Positions 7,545 through 14,568 of a DNA stretch of 64,000 nucleotides are shown here, in pieces. A program made the position numbers and the translations under genes. Origin of the DNA: CAIWHR01 sp963786625 (GTDB lineage: Bacteria > Pseudomonadota > Gammaproteobacteria > Burkholderiales > Casimicrobiaceae); assembly GCA_963786625.1 (NCBI GenBank), contig CAWAZS010000010.1, positions 291,173 through 355,172 on the forward strand, read 5' to 3'. The notes beneath the pieces were generated by a model. The model worked only from the letters and a program-made list of their open reading frames with translations, did not search any database and had not been told where the DNA came from. How positions within the stretch are numbered: position 1 is the stretch's first letter; the number at the start of each line of letters is the position of its first letter.

Positions 7545-7886
7545 GTGGCCAAATACCTGATCTCTTTCCCAAGCGCGGCGATGGTCGTGCCCGATGGCGA
7601 ATGGGAGACCGTGGGACGCGACTCGCACGCTGTGATCGACGAGGCGAAGGCCGCCGGCGTCTACGTCTTCGGCGGCGGCATCGACGAAGACGTTCCGCCC
7701 GCACTTGTCTCGGCCGACGGCGCGGTCGCCGAGGGTGGATATCCCTGGGCGCCCCCGCTCAACGGCGGCTTCACCGTGCTCGAACTTCGCTCGCGCGAGG
7801 AAGCCGTCGCGTGGGCCGCGCGCATCGCGAAGGCTTGCCGCTGTAACCAAGAGCTGCGCGTCTTCCAGTTCGACCCGCAGTCCTGA
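7545..7886 (+). CDS. YCII-related domain protein (cassette 13)
   Basis: 113 residues from a GTG. The pattern MAKYLISFPS..MVVPDGEW, a central GG.IDEDVPPALVSADG and a terminal GGFTVLELRSREEAVAWAARIA helix resemble YCII-like proteins (ferredoxin-like fold, often annotated DGPF-domain). No function is known for this type, and the residue equivalent to the YciI active-site His-Asp pair is not obvious. The ribosome-binding site is weak. Confidence 0.7.
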   Translation: MAKYLISFPSAAMVVPDGEWETVGRDSHAVIDEAKAAGVYVFGGGIDEDVPPALVSADGAVAEGGYPWAPPLNGGFTVLELRSREEAVAWAARIAKACRCNQELRVFQFDPQS

Positions 7887-7923
7887 AGTGGAGCTCCGCC
7901 ACCAATCGCGCCGGAGCGATGAC

Positions 7924-8001
7924 GCCTAACCCCTCCATCGAGGCGACGTCCCAAAGCCCGCTTCGCGCGCTTTGCGCCGCGCCTCATGTCGAACGTTGGG
8001 C
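7924..8001 (+). other. attC site 13
   Basis: R'' GCCTAAC to R' GTTGGGC, 78 bp; its inner sequence differs from the other 78-bp sites (ATCGAGGCGACG and CGCCGCGCCTCATGTCGAAC arms). Confidence 0.85.
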
Positions 8002-8028
8002 CGACATCCAAAGTAGTGAGAGGGAATC

Positions 8029-8667
8029 ATGAGCAAAGTATTCGTTAACATCGGGCTCAGTCTTGACGGCTACATGGCACCGGAAGGAATGACCATGGAA
8101 AATTGGGACAAGCCTGAGTACAAGGACTGGGGCGCAAAGTGGGGTGCGCTGATGGGCTGGATCTTAAATCTGCAGTACTTCCGCGAGAACCTCAAGCTCG
8201 GACCAGGAGGAGAGAGCGGTCCGGTCAATGACATGCTTCGTAACACAACGGAGCGCATCGGTGCCAACATCATGGGCAAGCGAATGTTCGACCAGGGCGA
8301 GCGCGCTTGGCCAGAGGAAGCTCCGTTTCACACACCGGTCTATGTTCTGACCCACGAGAAGCGCGAACCTTGGGTTCGTCCGGGTGGGACGACGTTCCAC
8401 TTCATCAATGAGGGACCTGAACGCGCCCTTGAGCTGGCTCGGGCGTCTGCGGGGAATCGTGATATTCGCATCGCGGGCGGCGCGGATGTGATCCAGCAGT
8501 ACCTAAACCTGGGTGTCATCGATGAACTGGAAATCGCCCTGGCGCCAGTGCTGTTCGGTGGTGGGAGGCGCCTATTCGAGAACCTACGCGAGCAGGTGCC
8601 GCAGTTTCGAATTGCAAAGGTAGTTGATAGTTCAGCCGCTACACACTTGCGATATGTGCGTGAGTAA
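8029..8667 (+). CDS. Dihydrofolate reductase/RibD-C-like reductase (cassette 14)
   Basis: 212 residues with GAGAGGGAA before the ATG. The N-terminus KVFVNIGLSLDGYMAPE, the NIMGKRMFDQGERAWPE segment, PVYVLTHEKREPW and the nucleotide-binding IRIAGGADVIQQYLNLGVIDELEI..APVLFGGGRRLFE match the RibD C-terminal/DHFR-fold family. These are NADPH-dependent reductases with unassigned substrates. It is not a dfr resistance gene: it has the RibD-like GG-ADV-QQ-L pattern, not the compact DfrA or DfrB form. Confidence 0.85.
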   Translation: MSKVFVNIGLSLDGYMAPEGMTMENWDKPEYKDWGAKWGALMGWILNLQYFRENLKLGPGGESGPVNDMLRNTTERIGANIMGKRMFDQGERAWPEEAPFHTPVYVLTHEKREPWVRPGGTTFHFINEGPERALELARASAGNRDIRIAGGADVIQQYLNLGVIDELEIALAPVLFGGGRRLFENLREQVPQFRIAKVVDSSAATHLRYVRE

Positions 8668-8672
8668 GGACG

Positions 8673-8736
8673 GCCTAACAATCGGTTCCAGCGGACGGTC
8701 CGCTGCGCGGCCCGCTGCTGAACCGGAGCGTTAGGC
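8673..8736 (+). other. attC site 14
   Basis: R'' GCCTAAC to R' GTTAGGC, 64 bp, near-perfect stem (GGTTCCAGCGGACGG and CCGCTGCTGAACC). Confidence 0.9.
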
Positions 8737-8767
8737 CGCACAACTGGCTCGCGGCGCAACACCACCA

Positions 8768-9310
8768 ATGAGTTCATTCACAATTCGTCGAGCAGCACTT
8801 TCCGATGCCTCGGCGCTTGCCGAACTTGCCGCGCGCACGTTCACAGAAACCTTCGCTGCCGACAACAGCCCGGAGGATCTCGACGCGCACCTTCGCTCCT
8901 CCTATGGCGTGGCCCAGCAAACAGCCGAGCTCGAAGATCGAGATGTCATAACCCTGCTGGCCTTTCAGGGCGAAGAACTTGCCGGCTTCGCACAGGTCCG
9001 ACGCAAGTCGGCGCCAGGCTGCGTAATCGGTGAGCACCCCATTGAACTCCATCGCTTCTACTTGACACGGTCTGCGCACGGCACCGGATTGGCGGCACCG
9101 CTCATGCATGCGGCACGCGCGGCCGCCCAAGAGCTTGAAGGCCTGCATATGTGGCTCGGGGTCTGGGAGCGCAACCCACGAGCAATCGCCTTCTACATCA
9201 AGTCAGGCTTTGTGGAGGTTGGCAGCCATGTCTTCATAGTCGGTAACGACCGACAGACAGACTTGGTGCTGGTCAGCTCCCTGTCTGATCATGTGGCAAC
9301 TGCCGCCTGA
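8768..9310 (+). CDS. GNAT family N-acetyltransferase (cassette 15)
   Basis: 180 residues. FTIRRAALSDASALAELAARTF opens the GNAT fold. The acetyl-CoA-binding region is FYLTRSAHGTGLAAPLMHAA (residues about 97-116), and WERNPRAIAFYIKSGFVEVG is the typical C-terminal motif B. The substrate is unknown. GNATs are frequent integron cargo, but similarity to aminoglycoside acetyltransferases is not evident. The stop TGA lies inside the variant R'' core GCCTGAC. Confidence 0.88.
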   Translation: MSSFTIRRAALSDASALAELAARTFTETFAADNSPEDLDAHLRSSYGVAQQTAELEDRDVITLLAFQGEELAGFAQVRRKSAPGCVIGEHPIELHRFYLTRSAHGTGLAAPLMHAARAAAQELEGLHMWLGVWERNPRAIAFYIKSGFVEVGSHVFIVGNDRQTDLVLVSSLSDHVATAA

Positions 9311-9430
9311 CCCTTCGCTCAAGTGGACTCGCAACGGCATGGCACTTGGCCCGCCGGCCGGTGTGGTTCATCATCCGTCGAGCGGGTCAAGCGCCACACT
9401 GGTGCTCGCCCCTCAGCTCATACGCTAGGC
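9305..9430 (+). other. attC site 15 (long variant)
   Basis: R'' GCCTGAC to R' GCTAGGC, 126 bp. Both cores deviate from consensus (TGAC and GCTA), but they still pair and sit exactly between two cassette genes. Confidence 0.7.
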
Positions 9431-9440
9431 CACCACGCCG

Positions 9441-9722
9441 ATGATCACCCTGGAGAAGCTGAGGACATACCACGAGTTTAATGGCGACATCGACGGCTGG
9501 GCGCGCGCGTCGAGGGGCAAGGTCAAGTCGTTCATGACCGACGCAGACTGGCATCTGATCGATGAGTTGCTCATGGGACTTACCACAGTTGGCACTGGCC
9601 TTGCATCGCCATCCTTTGTGCAGGAAATTGAAACCAAGTTGCTCGCGTCTACGAGCGACGAAGCTACTCGCTCTTCACTGCGCGCGCTTGTAGTGCAGCA
9701 GGTGCAGAACAGTGCGGCCTAA
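9441..9722 (+). CDS. Hypothetical protein (cassette 16)
   Basis: 93 residues, starting at the ATG 11 bases after the attC R' core. It begins MITLEKLRTYHEFNGDIDGWARASR and continues with helical, acidic sequence; no cysteine motifs or membrane segments are seen. I do not recognise the family. Small acidic helical cassette proteins are sometimes immunity or antitoxin-like, but there is no partner gene here, so no function is assigned. The stop codon is within the next attC R''. Confidence 0.6.
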   Translation: MITLEKLRTYHEFNGDIDGWARASRGKVKSFMTDADWHLIDELLMGLTTVGTGLASPSFVQEIETKLLASTSDEATRSSLRALVVQQVQNSAA

Positions 9723-9806
9723 CCGGGCGGTCAGCCGGACGCGCCGGTTTATGGATTCTACTTGGCGAAAGTCCGTGCGGCGCGCCGGTTACCTTGGACG
9801 GTAGGC
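9717..9806 (+). other. attC site 16
   Basis: R'' GCCTAAC to R' GGTAGGC, 90 bp, main family. The second base of R' is changed (GTTA to GGTA), next to the G/T crossover point, which may weaken recombination. Confidence 0.82.
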
Positions 9807-9882
9807 CGCACAAAACCCACCCATCGCCGCGCTACGTCAAGGGCTGCGACGGCCGACTGCAGATGCGCAAGAGGAGGACTGA

Positions 9883-10278
9883 ATGCTTCATGGTTCCTGT
9901 CACTGTGGTTCAGTCAACTGGGACTGGACGCACGAAGTCCTCCCTGAAGGCGCCACGGCCTGCAACTGCACCGTCTGCCGCCGATATGGAGTGCTTTGGA
10001 TCTACGACTTCGAAGGCGAGGGAATCACAGTCTCGGGACAAACCCAGTCGTACATTCGAGGCAAGGGCGTTGAGTTTCACTTCTGCCCCAAGTGCGGCTG
10101 TGTCGCCTTCTGGCGTGGTCAGCAGCTCACGCCGGAGGGCAAGCGGCGCATCGCGGTCAATCTGCGACTGACCGAGCCTGAACCCATCGCTCGCATACCG
10201 ATCGACCACTTCGATGGTCTAGACAAGTTTGAAGACCTGCCACGAGACGGCAAGTGCGTTGCAGACATGTGGTTTTAG
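9883..10278 (+). CDS. GFA/CENP-V domain protein (cassette 17)
   Basis: 131 residues with a strong GAGGAGGA ribosome-binding site. The zinc-binding pattern of the GFA family is complete: SCHCGSV at residues 5-11, CNCTVCRR near 27-34 and FCPKCGC near 69-75. The family includes S-(hydroxymethyl)glutathione synthase but most members are of unknown substrate; calling this a formaldehyde enzyme would be over-reach. It may be the intact counterpart of the decayed sequence in cassette 12. Confidence 0.87.
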   Translation: MLHGSCHCGSVNWDWTHEVLPEGATACNCTVCRRYGVLWIYDFEGEGITVSGQTQSYIRGKGVEFHFCPKCGCVAFWRGQQLTPEGKRRIAVNLRLTEPEPIARIPIDHFDGLDKFEDLPRDGKCVADMWF

Positions 10279-10303
10279 ATCAGTCCGTAGCACCGAGAGT
10301 GCG

Positions 10304-10432
10304 GCCTAACCCCTCGCTCAAGCGGAGCGCCAACGGCAGGCCACCAGGCCCGGTCTGGCGGTACGCGGTACATTTTCGCTGGCCCGGGCGTGGCGTCCTG
10401 CCGTCGTCGCCCGCTTCGCTCGAACGTTAGGC
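10304..10432 (+). other. attC site 17 (long)
   Basis: R'' GCCTAAC to R' GTTAGGC, 129 bp, the longest here. Outer arms CTCGCTCAAGCGG and CCGCTTCGCTCGAA, plus a long internal GC-rich hairpin. Confidence 0.85.
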
Positions 10433-10457
10433 ATGGACACCCACTGCGAGGCAGATC

Positions 10458-10967
10458 ATGAGTACTGAAGCAACTCACGCTTTGCACGCAGCCGCCATTG
10501 GCCTTGGCGCGACTCTGTTCATGGACCTTTGCGCACTGGTCCTGAAGCGCGCCTTCAGCATCGCTTTGCCCAACTATTGTTTAGTCGGCCGCTGGTTTTG
10601 CCACATGCCCCAAGGCACGTTCACGCATGCGAGTATCGCCAACGCCTCGCAAAAACCTCTCGAATGCGCGGTGGGCTGGATCTCCCACTATATCGTTGGT
10701 GCCATTTACGCGCTCATTCTCGTGGCCCTCGTTTCCGATAGCTGGCTTGCGCGGCCCACCTTGTCACCCGCCTTGCTCTTCGGCGTGTGCACGGTACTCG
10801 TCCCATTTCTCATCATGCACCCCTCATTCGGACTTGGCATCGCGGCATCCAGAACGCCCGATCCGACGCAGGCCCGGCTCAGAAGTCTCATGGCGCACAC
10901 GGCGTTCGGGGTTGGGCTATATGTTTGCGCGGTTGGCCTGAGCCGCGCGCTGCCGGTTCTTGCCTGA
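10458..10967 (+). CDS. DUF2938 family membrane protein (cassette 18)
   Basis: 169 residues with four predicted helices (about residues 8-30, 70-92, 100-122, 145-165). The GATLFMDLCALVLKRAF N-terminus, the VGRWFCHMPQGTFTH loop and VGWISHYIVGAIYAL helix are characteristic of DUF2938. Its function is unknown and it is predicted in the inner membrane. Its TGA stop is part of the GCCTGAC R'' core of the next attC. Confidence 0.82.
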   Translation: MSTEATHALHAAAIGLGATLFMDLCALVLKRAFSIALPNYCLVGRWFCHMPQGTFTHASIANASQKPLECAVGWISHYIVGAIYALILVALVSDSWLARPTLSPALLFGVCTVLVPFLIMHPSFGLGIAASRTPDPTQARLRSLMAHTAFGVGLYVCAVGLSRALPVLA

Positions 10968-11051
10968 CCTTCCGGTCAACCGGACGCGCCGATCAGTGAC
11001 TTCTGCCTGGCGAAAGTCCGTGCGGTGCGCCGTTTACCTTGCACGTTGGAC
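10962..11051 (+). other. attC site 18
   Basis: R'' GCCTGAC to R' GTTGGAC, 90 bp, main family (GGTCAACCGGACGCGCCG arm). Confidence 0.82.
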
Positions 11052-11060
11052 GGCACAGGC

Positions 11061-11522
11061 ATGAGTTCAACCCGCATCAGCCAGCACATAAAAGCGCCCC
11101 GCGCGAGCGTCTATCGCGCGCTTCTCGATCCACGCGCGGTCGCAATCTGGAGAGTGCCCACTGGAATGACCTGTTACGTGCACGCGTTCGACGCTCGCGA
11201 AGGTGGCTCATTCCGAATCTCACTGACTTACGACGAACCCACTGGTGCCGGCAAGACGACCGCACATACAGACACGTATCACGGTCAGTTCGCGAAGCTC
11301 GTGCCTAATGAGCGGGTTGTCGAAGTGGATGAGTTCGAAACGGAAGATCCCGCCCTGCGCGGCGAGATGACCATCACCATCACGCTCGCGGATGCCGATG
11401 GCGGTACCAACCTTCTCGCCGTGCACGATGGACTGCCGCCCGGCGTCTCAACGGCCGACAATGAGACCGGCTGGCGGATGGCGCTTGCGAAACTTGCCGC
11501 GTTCGTCGAGACAGGCGGCTGA
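11061..11522 (+). CDS. SRPBCC/AHSA1-like protein (cassette 19)
   Basis: 153 residues from the ATG 10 bp after the attC core; the longer in-frame extension would start inside attC. The pattern RISQHIKAPRASVYRALLDPRAVAIWRVP, DAREGGSFRISLTY and the terminal E.GWRMALAKLAAFVE helix are diagnostic of the START/AHSA1 ligand-binding fold. Members bind hydrophobic ligands or act as Hsp90-activator homologs; the ligand is unknown. Confidence 0.85.
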   Translation: MSSTRISQHIKAPRASVYRALLDPRAVAIWRVPTGMTCYVHAFDAREGGSFRISLTYDEPTGAGKTTAHTDTYHGQFAKLVPNERVVEVDEFETEDPALRGEMTITITLADADGGTNLLAVHDGLPPGVSTADNETGWRMALAKLAAFVETGG

Positions 11523-11530
11523 AACGTGCC

Positions 11531-11608
11531 GTCCAGCGAGGCGTTCCACCCGACGCCACTGCCGCCGCTCCGCGCCGTCAGGGCCGCGGGTTAGCTTGGG
11601 CGTTGGGC
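11531..11608 (+). other. attC site 19
   Basis: R' GTTGGGC is clear; R'' is a variant, GTCCAGC. 78 bp. The 3' arm GGGTTAGCTTGGGCGTTGGGC resembles other sites (cited without the first base in pairing). Confidence 0.68.
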
Positions 11609-11655
11609 GTCATCATGTTGCACATCGGCGCCGCGAATGAAAGGAGGGCCGAATC

Positions 11656-12060
11656 ATGCCTGCTATGAACGCTGTGGTCACCACGGATACCCTGCAGGCC
11701 TTTGCCGATGCGTGGAATCGCCATGATGCCGATGCCCTGATGTCCTTCATGACGGACGATTGCGTCTTCGAAGCATCGGCGGGCTCTGCGGTCTGCGGCA
11801 CGCGATATGCCGGCTTTGAGTCGGTGCGGGCCGGCTTTGCGGAGGTTTGGGCAAACTTCCCCGACGCCCACTGGGGCAACGCACGACATTTTGTCGTGGG
11901 CGACCGTGGAGTATCGGAGTGGACGTTCACGGGAACCCGCAGCGATGGCACGCACGTCGAAGTCCATGGTTGTGACCTGTTCACCTTTCGAGATGGCAAG
12001 ATCGCCCTGAAGAACTCCTACCGCAAAAACCGTCCACCACTCGCTGGCACTCATCGGTGA
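11656..12060 (+). CDS. SnoaL/NTF2-like protein (cassette 20)
   Basis: 134 residues with GAAAGGAGG upstream. LQAFADAWNRHDADALMSFMTDDCVFE, ESVRAGFAEVWANFPDAHW and WTFTGTRSDG...VHGCDLFTFRDGKI match the SnoaL-like polyketide-cyclase/NTF2 fold (cone-shaped alpha+beta barrel). Members are small isomerases, cyclases or binding proteins; the substrate is unknown. No recognisable full attC follows, only a 21-bp core-pair remnant at 12085-12105. Confidence 0.83.
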   Translation: MPAMNAVVTTDTLQAFADAWNRHDADALMSFMTDDCVFEASAGSAVCGTRYAGFESVRAGFAEVWANFPDAHWGNARHFVVGDRGVSEWTFTGTRSDGTHVEVHGCDLFTFRDGKIALKNSYRKNRPPLAGTHR

Positions 12061-12084
12061 GTGATTAGCAATGAAACCGGTCGC

Positions 12085-12105
12085 GCCTGATGCGCAGCGT
12101 CAGGC
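12085..12105 (+). other. Minimal attC remnant
   Basis: GCCTGAT and GTCAGGC, an R''/R' core pair separated by only 7 bases, lie where an attC is expected between cassettes 20 and 21. It is too short to hold L boxes or extrahelical bases, so it is probably an internally deleted, inactive site. It could also be a chance inverted repeat. Confidence 0.35.
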
Positions 12106-12227
12106 CCCGCAAGTCGAGTTCCGGAGGTACTCTGAGTCAGGTGTTCGAGGCTGCAAAGCGTTTGTTGACGACGTCGAGGCGCCGCGGCGGATTGAAACTC
12201 GTCGAGCCGGTGAGAAAGGAACTCATC

Positions 12228-12515
12228 ATGCGCATATCCAAGGAGCAGATTCCCGCCAAGATCAATGTCCCCGGCGCCGGCGCGCGTGTCGCGACCGACT
12301 TCGGCGATGCGACCGGCTTCGGCAAGATGGGAGGCGAGTACTTCTCCCTCGGCGCGGGCACTGACATTGCGCCGCTCCTGAAGGGGCTCAAGGACGACAC
12401 CAGCCACGCGCCGCATTGGGGCTACATGCCGCCGCACAACTTGTACGTTAGGCGGCCCTCGGCACCGTCCCACAGCATTCTTGCGGGATTGGTAGCGCAA
12501 TCCCAACCGCGGTAA
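12228..12515 (+). pseudogene. Truncated cupin-like gene fused to attC remnant (cassette 21)
   Basis: A 95-codon frame with a GAAAGGA ribosome-binding site. Residues 1-67 (ISKEQIPAKINVPGAGARVA...FGDATGFGKMGGEYFSLGAGTD...APHWGYM) look like the N-terminal part of a cupin-fold protein of about 115-130 residues. At base about 12,429 the homology stops, in the middle of the barrel. The frame then runs into an attC 3' end (R' GTTAGGC 12447-12453) and on to a chance stop at 12515. The second half of the cupin and the 5' half of the attC are missing, consistent with a deletion. Confidence 0.6.
12429..12453 (+). other. attC half-site (3' end only)
   Basis: CCGCCGCACAACTTGTACG followed by R' GTTAGGC, resembling the 3' end of attC site 12. 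No matching R'' lies upstream, where the truncated cupin gene occurs instead. Confidence 0.55.
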
Positions 12516-12544
12516 TCTCTCTCGACCACAAGGTTCATCTTCCC

Positions 12545-12838
12545 ATGCCCAAAGCGTATTGGATTGCCGCGTATCGCTCTGTGCGCGACCCCGAGGCTCT
12601 CGCCGCTTATGCGAAGCTCGCCCTTCCCGCGCTTCAGAAGGCCGGCGCGCGGATACTTGCGCGCGGGAACCCCGCGCAGGTGTACGACGACGGTCTCGAC
12701 CAACGCACCGTGCTAATCGAATTCGACAGCGTCGCACAAGCGGTCGCCGCGCACGACAGTCCGGGGTACCAGGAAGCACTCCGCGTATTGGGCAACGCGG
12801 TGGATCGGGACTTGCGCATTATCGAGGCTATCGACTAA
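12545..12838 (+). CDS. DUF1330 family protein (cassette 22)
   Basis: 97 residues. MPKAYWIAAYRSVRDPEALAAYAKLA, a central ARGNPAQVYDDGLDQRTVLIEF and SPGYQEALRVLGNAVDRDLRIIE match the DUF1330 dimeric alpha/beta-barrel family (ferredoxin-like fold). Function is unknown; related folds are found in small monooxygenases and YCII proteins. No clear ribosome-binding site is seen before the ATG. Confidence 0.85.
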   Translation: MPKAYWIAAYRSVRDPEALAAYAKLALPALQKAGARILARGNPAQVYDDGLDQRTVLIEFDSVAQAVAAHDSPGYQEALRVLGNAVDRDLRIIEAID

Positions 12839-12859
12839 GCCACAACCGAATGGCGCACC

Positions 12860-12941
12860 GCCTGACCAATCGCTCGACGCGGACGCCTGCCGGCGGGGCT
12901 CCGCCTCCGCGGCAGTTTCCGGTCAGATTGTTGCGATAGGC
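12860..12941 (+). other. attC site 22 (degenerate)
   Basis: R'' GCCTGAC to R' GATAGGC, 82 bp, with a central GCCGGCGGGGCTCCGCC hairpin. The R' core has lost the conserved GTT, so activity is doubtful. Confidence 0.62.
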
Positions 12942-12957
12942 CGCAGGACGGCGACCC

Positions 12958-13359
12958 GTGCCAGGCGCCTCGCACTTCATTCTTTACGTTGCGGACCCAC
13001 GGCGCAGCGCGGCGTTCTACTCCAGGGTGTTGGCCAGCGAGCCTCGGCTGGAAGTCCCTGGCATGACCGAGTTTGTCTTGCCCGGTGGCGCTATCTTGGG
13101 CCTCATGCCAGAGGGCGGCATTCGCAAACTCCTTGGCCCGGTCCTCCCGGATCCTTCGGCAGCCCGAGGGGTGCCCAGGGCTGAGCTCTATCTTGTGGTT
13201 GCTGATCCAGATGCCTACCATCAACGAGCGCTCGCCTCGGGGGCTACGGAGCTGAGCCCGTTACTGGACCGCGATTGGGGCCACGCCGCATCCTATGCAC
13301 TCGATCCCGATGGGCACGTTCTTGCGTTCGCGCATGTGCAAGGTCCGGTCGCGGCCTGA
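12958..13359 (+). CDS. VOC family protein (cassette 23)
   Basis: 133 residues from a GTG. SHFILYVADPRRSAAFYSRVLASEP, followed by FVLPGGAILGLMPEGG and the C-terminal ASYALDPDGHVLAFAH, is the typical vicinal oxygen chelate layout, similar to glyoxalase and dioxygenase-like proteins. Candidate ligand positions are His6 and the C-terminal DPDGH..AFAH segment. The substrate is unknown. The TGA stop is provided by R'' GCCTGAC. Confidence 0.83.
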   Translation: MPGASHFILYVADPRRSAAFYSRVLASEPRLEVPGMTEFVLPGGAILGLMPEGGIRKLLGPVLPDPSAARGVPRAELYLVVADPDAYHQRALASGATELSPLLDRDWGHAASYALDPDGHVLAFAHVQGPVAA

Positions 13360-13446
13360 CCGGTCGCTCAACCGGACCCGCCGGTGCGCGTGTTCGTGTT
13401 CGGTCGGTGTCGGCGCGGTGGGCCGATTGGCTTCGATACGTTGGGC
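13354..13446 (+). other. attC site 23
   Basis: R'' GCCTGAC to R' GTTGGGC, 93 bp; CTCAACCGGACCCGCCGG arm of the main family. Confidence 0.82.
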
Positions 13447-13473
13447 CACCGACGCTGACGCATGCGTTGACAA

Positions 13474-14457
13474 ATGAGTCCGCGACTCGCCTCCCGCGTC
13501 CTACTGCTGGCCTTCGTCGTCCTCGGCTCGATGCCCGCGCACGCGGACGCGGCGAGTCCCCGGATCGGCCTTCTGAGCCCGGGCACGCCGGAAAATGCCG
13601 GACCTATGCTCACGGGCTTGCGTCAGGGGTTACGCGAGCACGGATATGTTGAGGGGACCAACATCGCAATTGAATACCGGTTCGCGAACGACCAATTCGA
13701 TCGCCTTCCGGAGCTCGCCCGAGAGCTCATCGGATTGCCGGTCGACGTGCTGGTCACCCTCGTTACCCAAGCCTCCCTCGCGGCCAGGGACAATACGAAG
13801 ACGATTCCGATCGTCATGGTCGGGGTTTCGGACCCGGTTGCCTCGGGGCTTGTCTCCTCGCTGCCGCATCCCGGCGGGAACGTAACCGGCACGTCGGGTA
13901 TGTTTTCGGAAGCGGCCGGCAAACGCCTGCAGCTTCTGAAGGAATTGAGCCCCGGCGCCCAGCGCGTCGCCGTGCTTTGGAATCCGGCCAATCGCGTCTT
14001 CCAGATGCAGATGATCCGGGAAACCGAAGCTGCGGCTCGACCATTGGGCATCCAGCTTCGGATGTTCGAAGCGCGCGACTCGGAATCCATCGAGAGGGCG
14101 TTCGCGGCGATCTCGAAGGAGCGCGTCTCGGGCCTGAACGTGCTCCCGGACCCGGCACTTGCGGGGCACGCGGCTCGCATTGCGGCATTGGCAGCGAAGG
14201 CGCGTCTGCCGTCCGTGAGCGGGAACAGCGTATACGCCGATGCTGGCGGTCTTGTGACCTTCGGTCCAAGCTTCGCCGAAATGGCCCGCAGCGCAGGTGG
14301 CTACGTCGCGAAGATCCTCAAGGGTGCGAACCCCGCGCAACTTCCCGTCGAGCGACCTACGAAATTCGAGCTCGTGATCAACATGCAGACAGCGAAGCGG
14401 ATTGGCGCGACGATACCCCAGTCGCTGCTGCTCCGGGCAGACCGTGTGATCGAATGA
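13474..14457 (+). CDS. ABC-type substrate-binding protein, ABC_sub_bind/TrpX-like (cassette 24)
   Basis: 327 residues with a signal peptide ending near AHADA (residue 26). It has the same domain as the product at 5745-6722: RIGLLSPGTPE opening, LRQGLREHGYVEGTNIAIEYRFAND, T.PIVMVGVSDPVASGLVSSLPHPGGNVTG and a final KILKGANPAQLPVERPT..LVINMQTAKRIG. The two share the family pattern throughout but differ enough to be independently acquired paralogs. No permease or ATPase is encoded in the window. Confidence 0.88.
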   Translation: MSPRLASRVLLLAFVVLGSMPAHADAASPRIGLLSPGTPENAGPMLTGLRQGLREHGYVEGTNIAIEYRFANDQFDRLPELARELIGLPVDVLVTLVTQASLAARDNTKTIPIVMVGVSDPVASGLVSSLPHPGGNVTGTSGMFSEAAGKRLQLLKELSPGAQRVAVLWNPANRVFQMQMIRETEAAARPLGIQLRMFEARDSESIERAFAAISKERVSGLNVLPDPALAGHAARIAALAAKARLPSVSGNSVYADAGGLVTFGPSFAEMARSAGGYVAKILKGANPAQLPVERPTKFELVINMQTAKRIGATIPQSLLLRADRVIE

Positions 14458-14461
14458 CGGG

Positions 14462-14551
14462 GCCCAACCCGGCGCTCAACCGGATGGGCCGAAACGCGTC
14501 TTTCGATTCGCGAGCGCCGGTGCGCCCCGCCGGTTGGCTTGCACGTCGGGC
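14462..14551 (+). other. attC site 24 (last of the array)
   Basis: R'' GCCCAAC to R' GTCGGGC, 90 bp. It is the rightmost attC; past it the sequence passes to core chromosome, so the distal edge of the array is placed here. Confidence 0.8.
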
Positions 14552-14568
14552 ACTTCCTGGAAGGTGAT

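Noticed and set aside
8029..8667. Trimethoprim-resistance dihydrofolate reductase cassette
   Set aside because: The protein is of the RibD C-terminal type and lacks the DfrA and DfrB patterns; resistance cannot be claimed.
8768..9310. Aminoglycoside acetyltransferase cassette
   Set aside because: Only general GNAT motifs are seen; nothing specific to AAC families.
1..14551. CRISPR array, because of recurrent palindromic repeats
   Set aside because: Repeats are 57-129 bp, spaced by whole genes, with complementary ends; they are attC sites, not CRISPR repeats.
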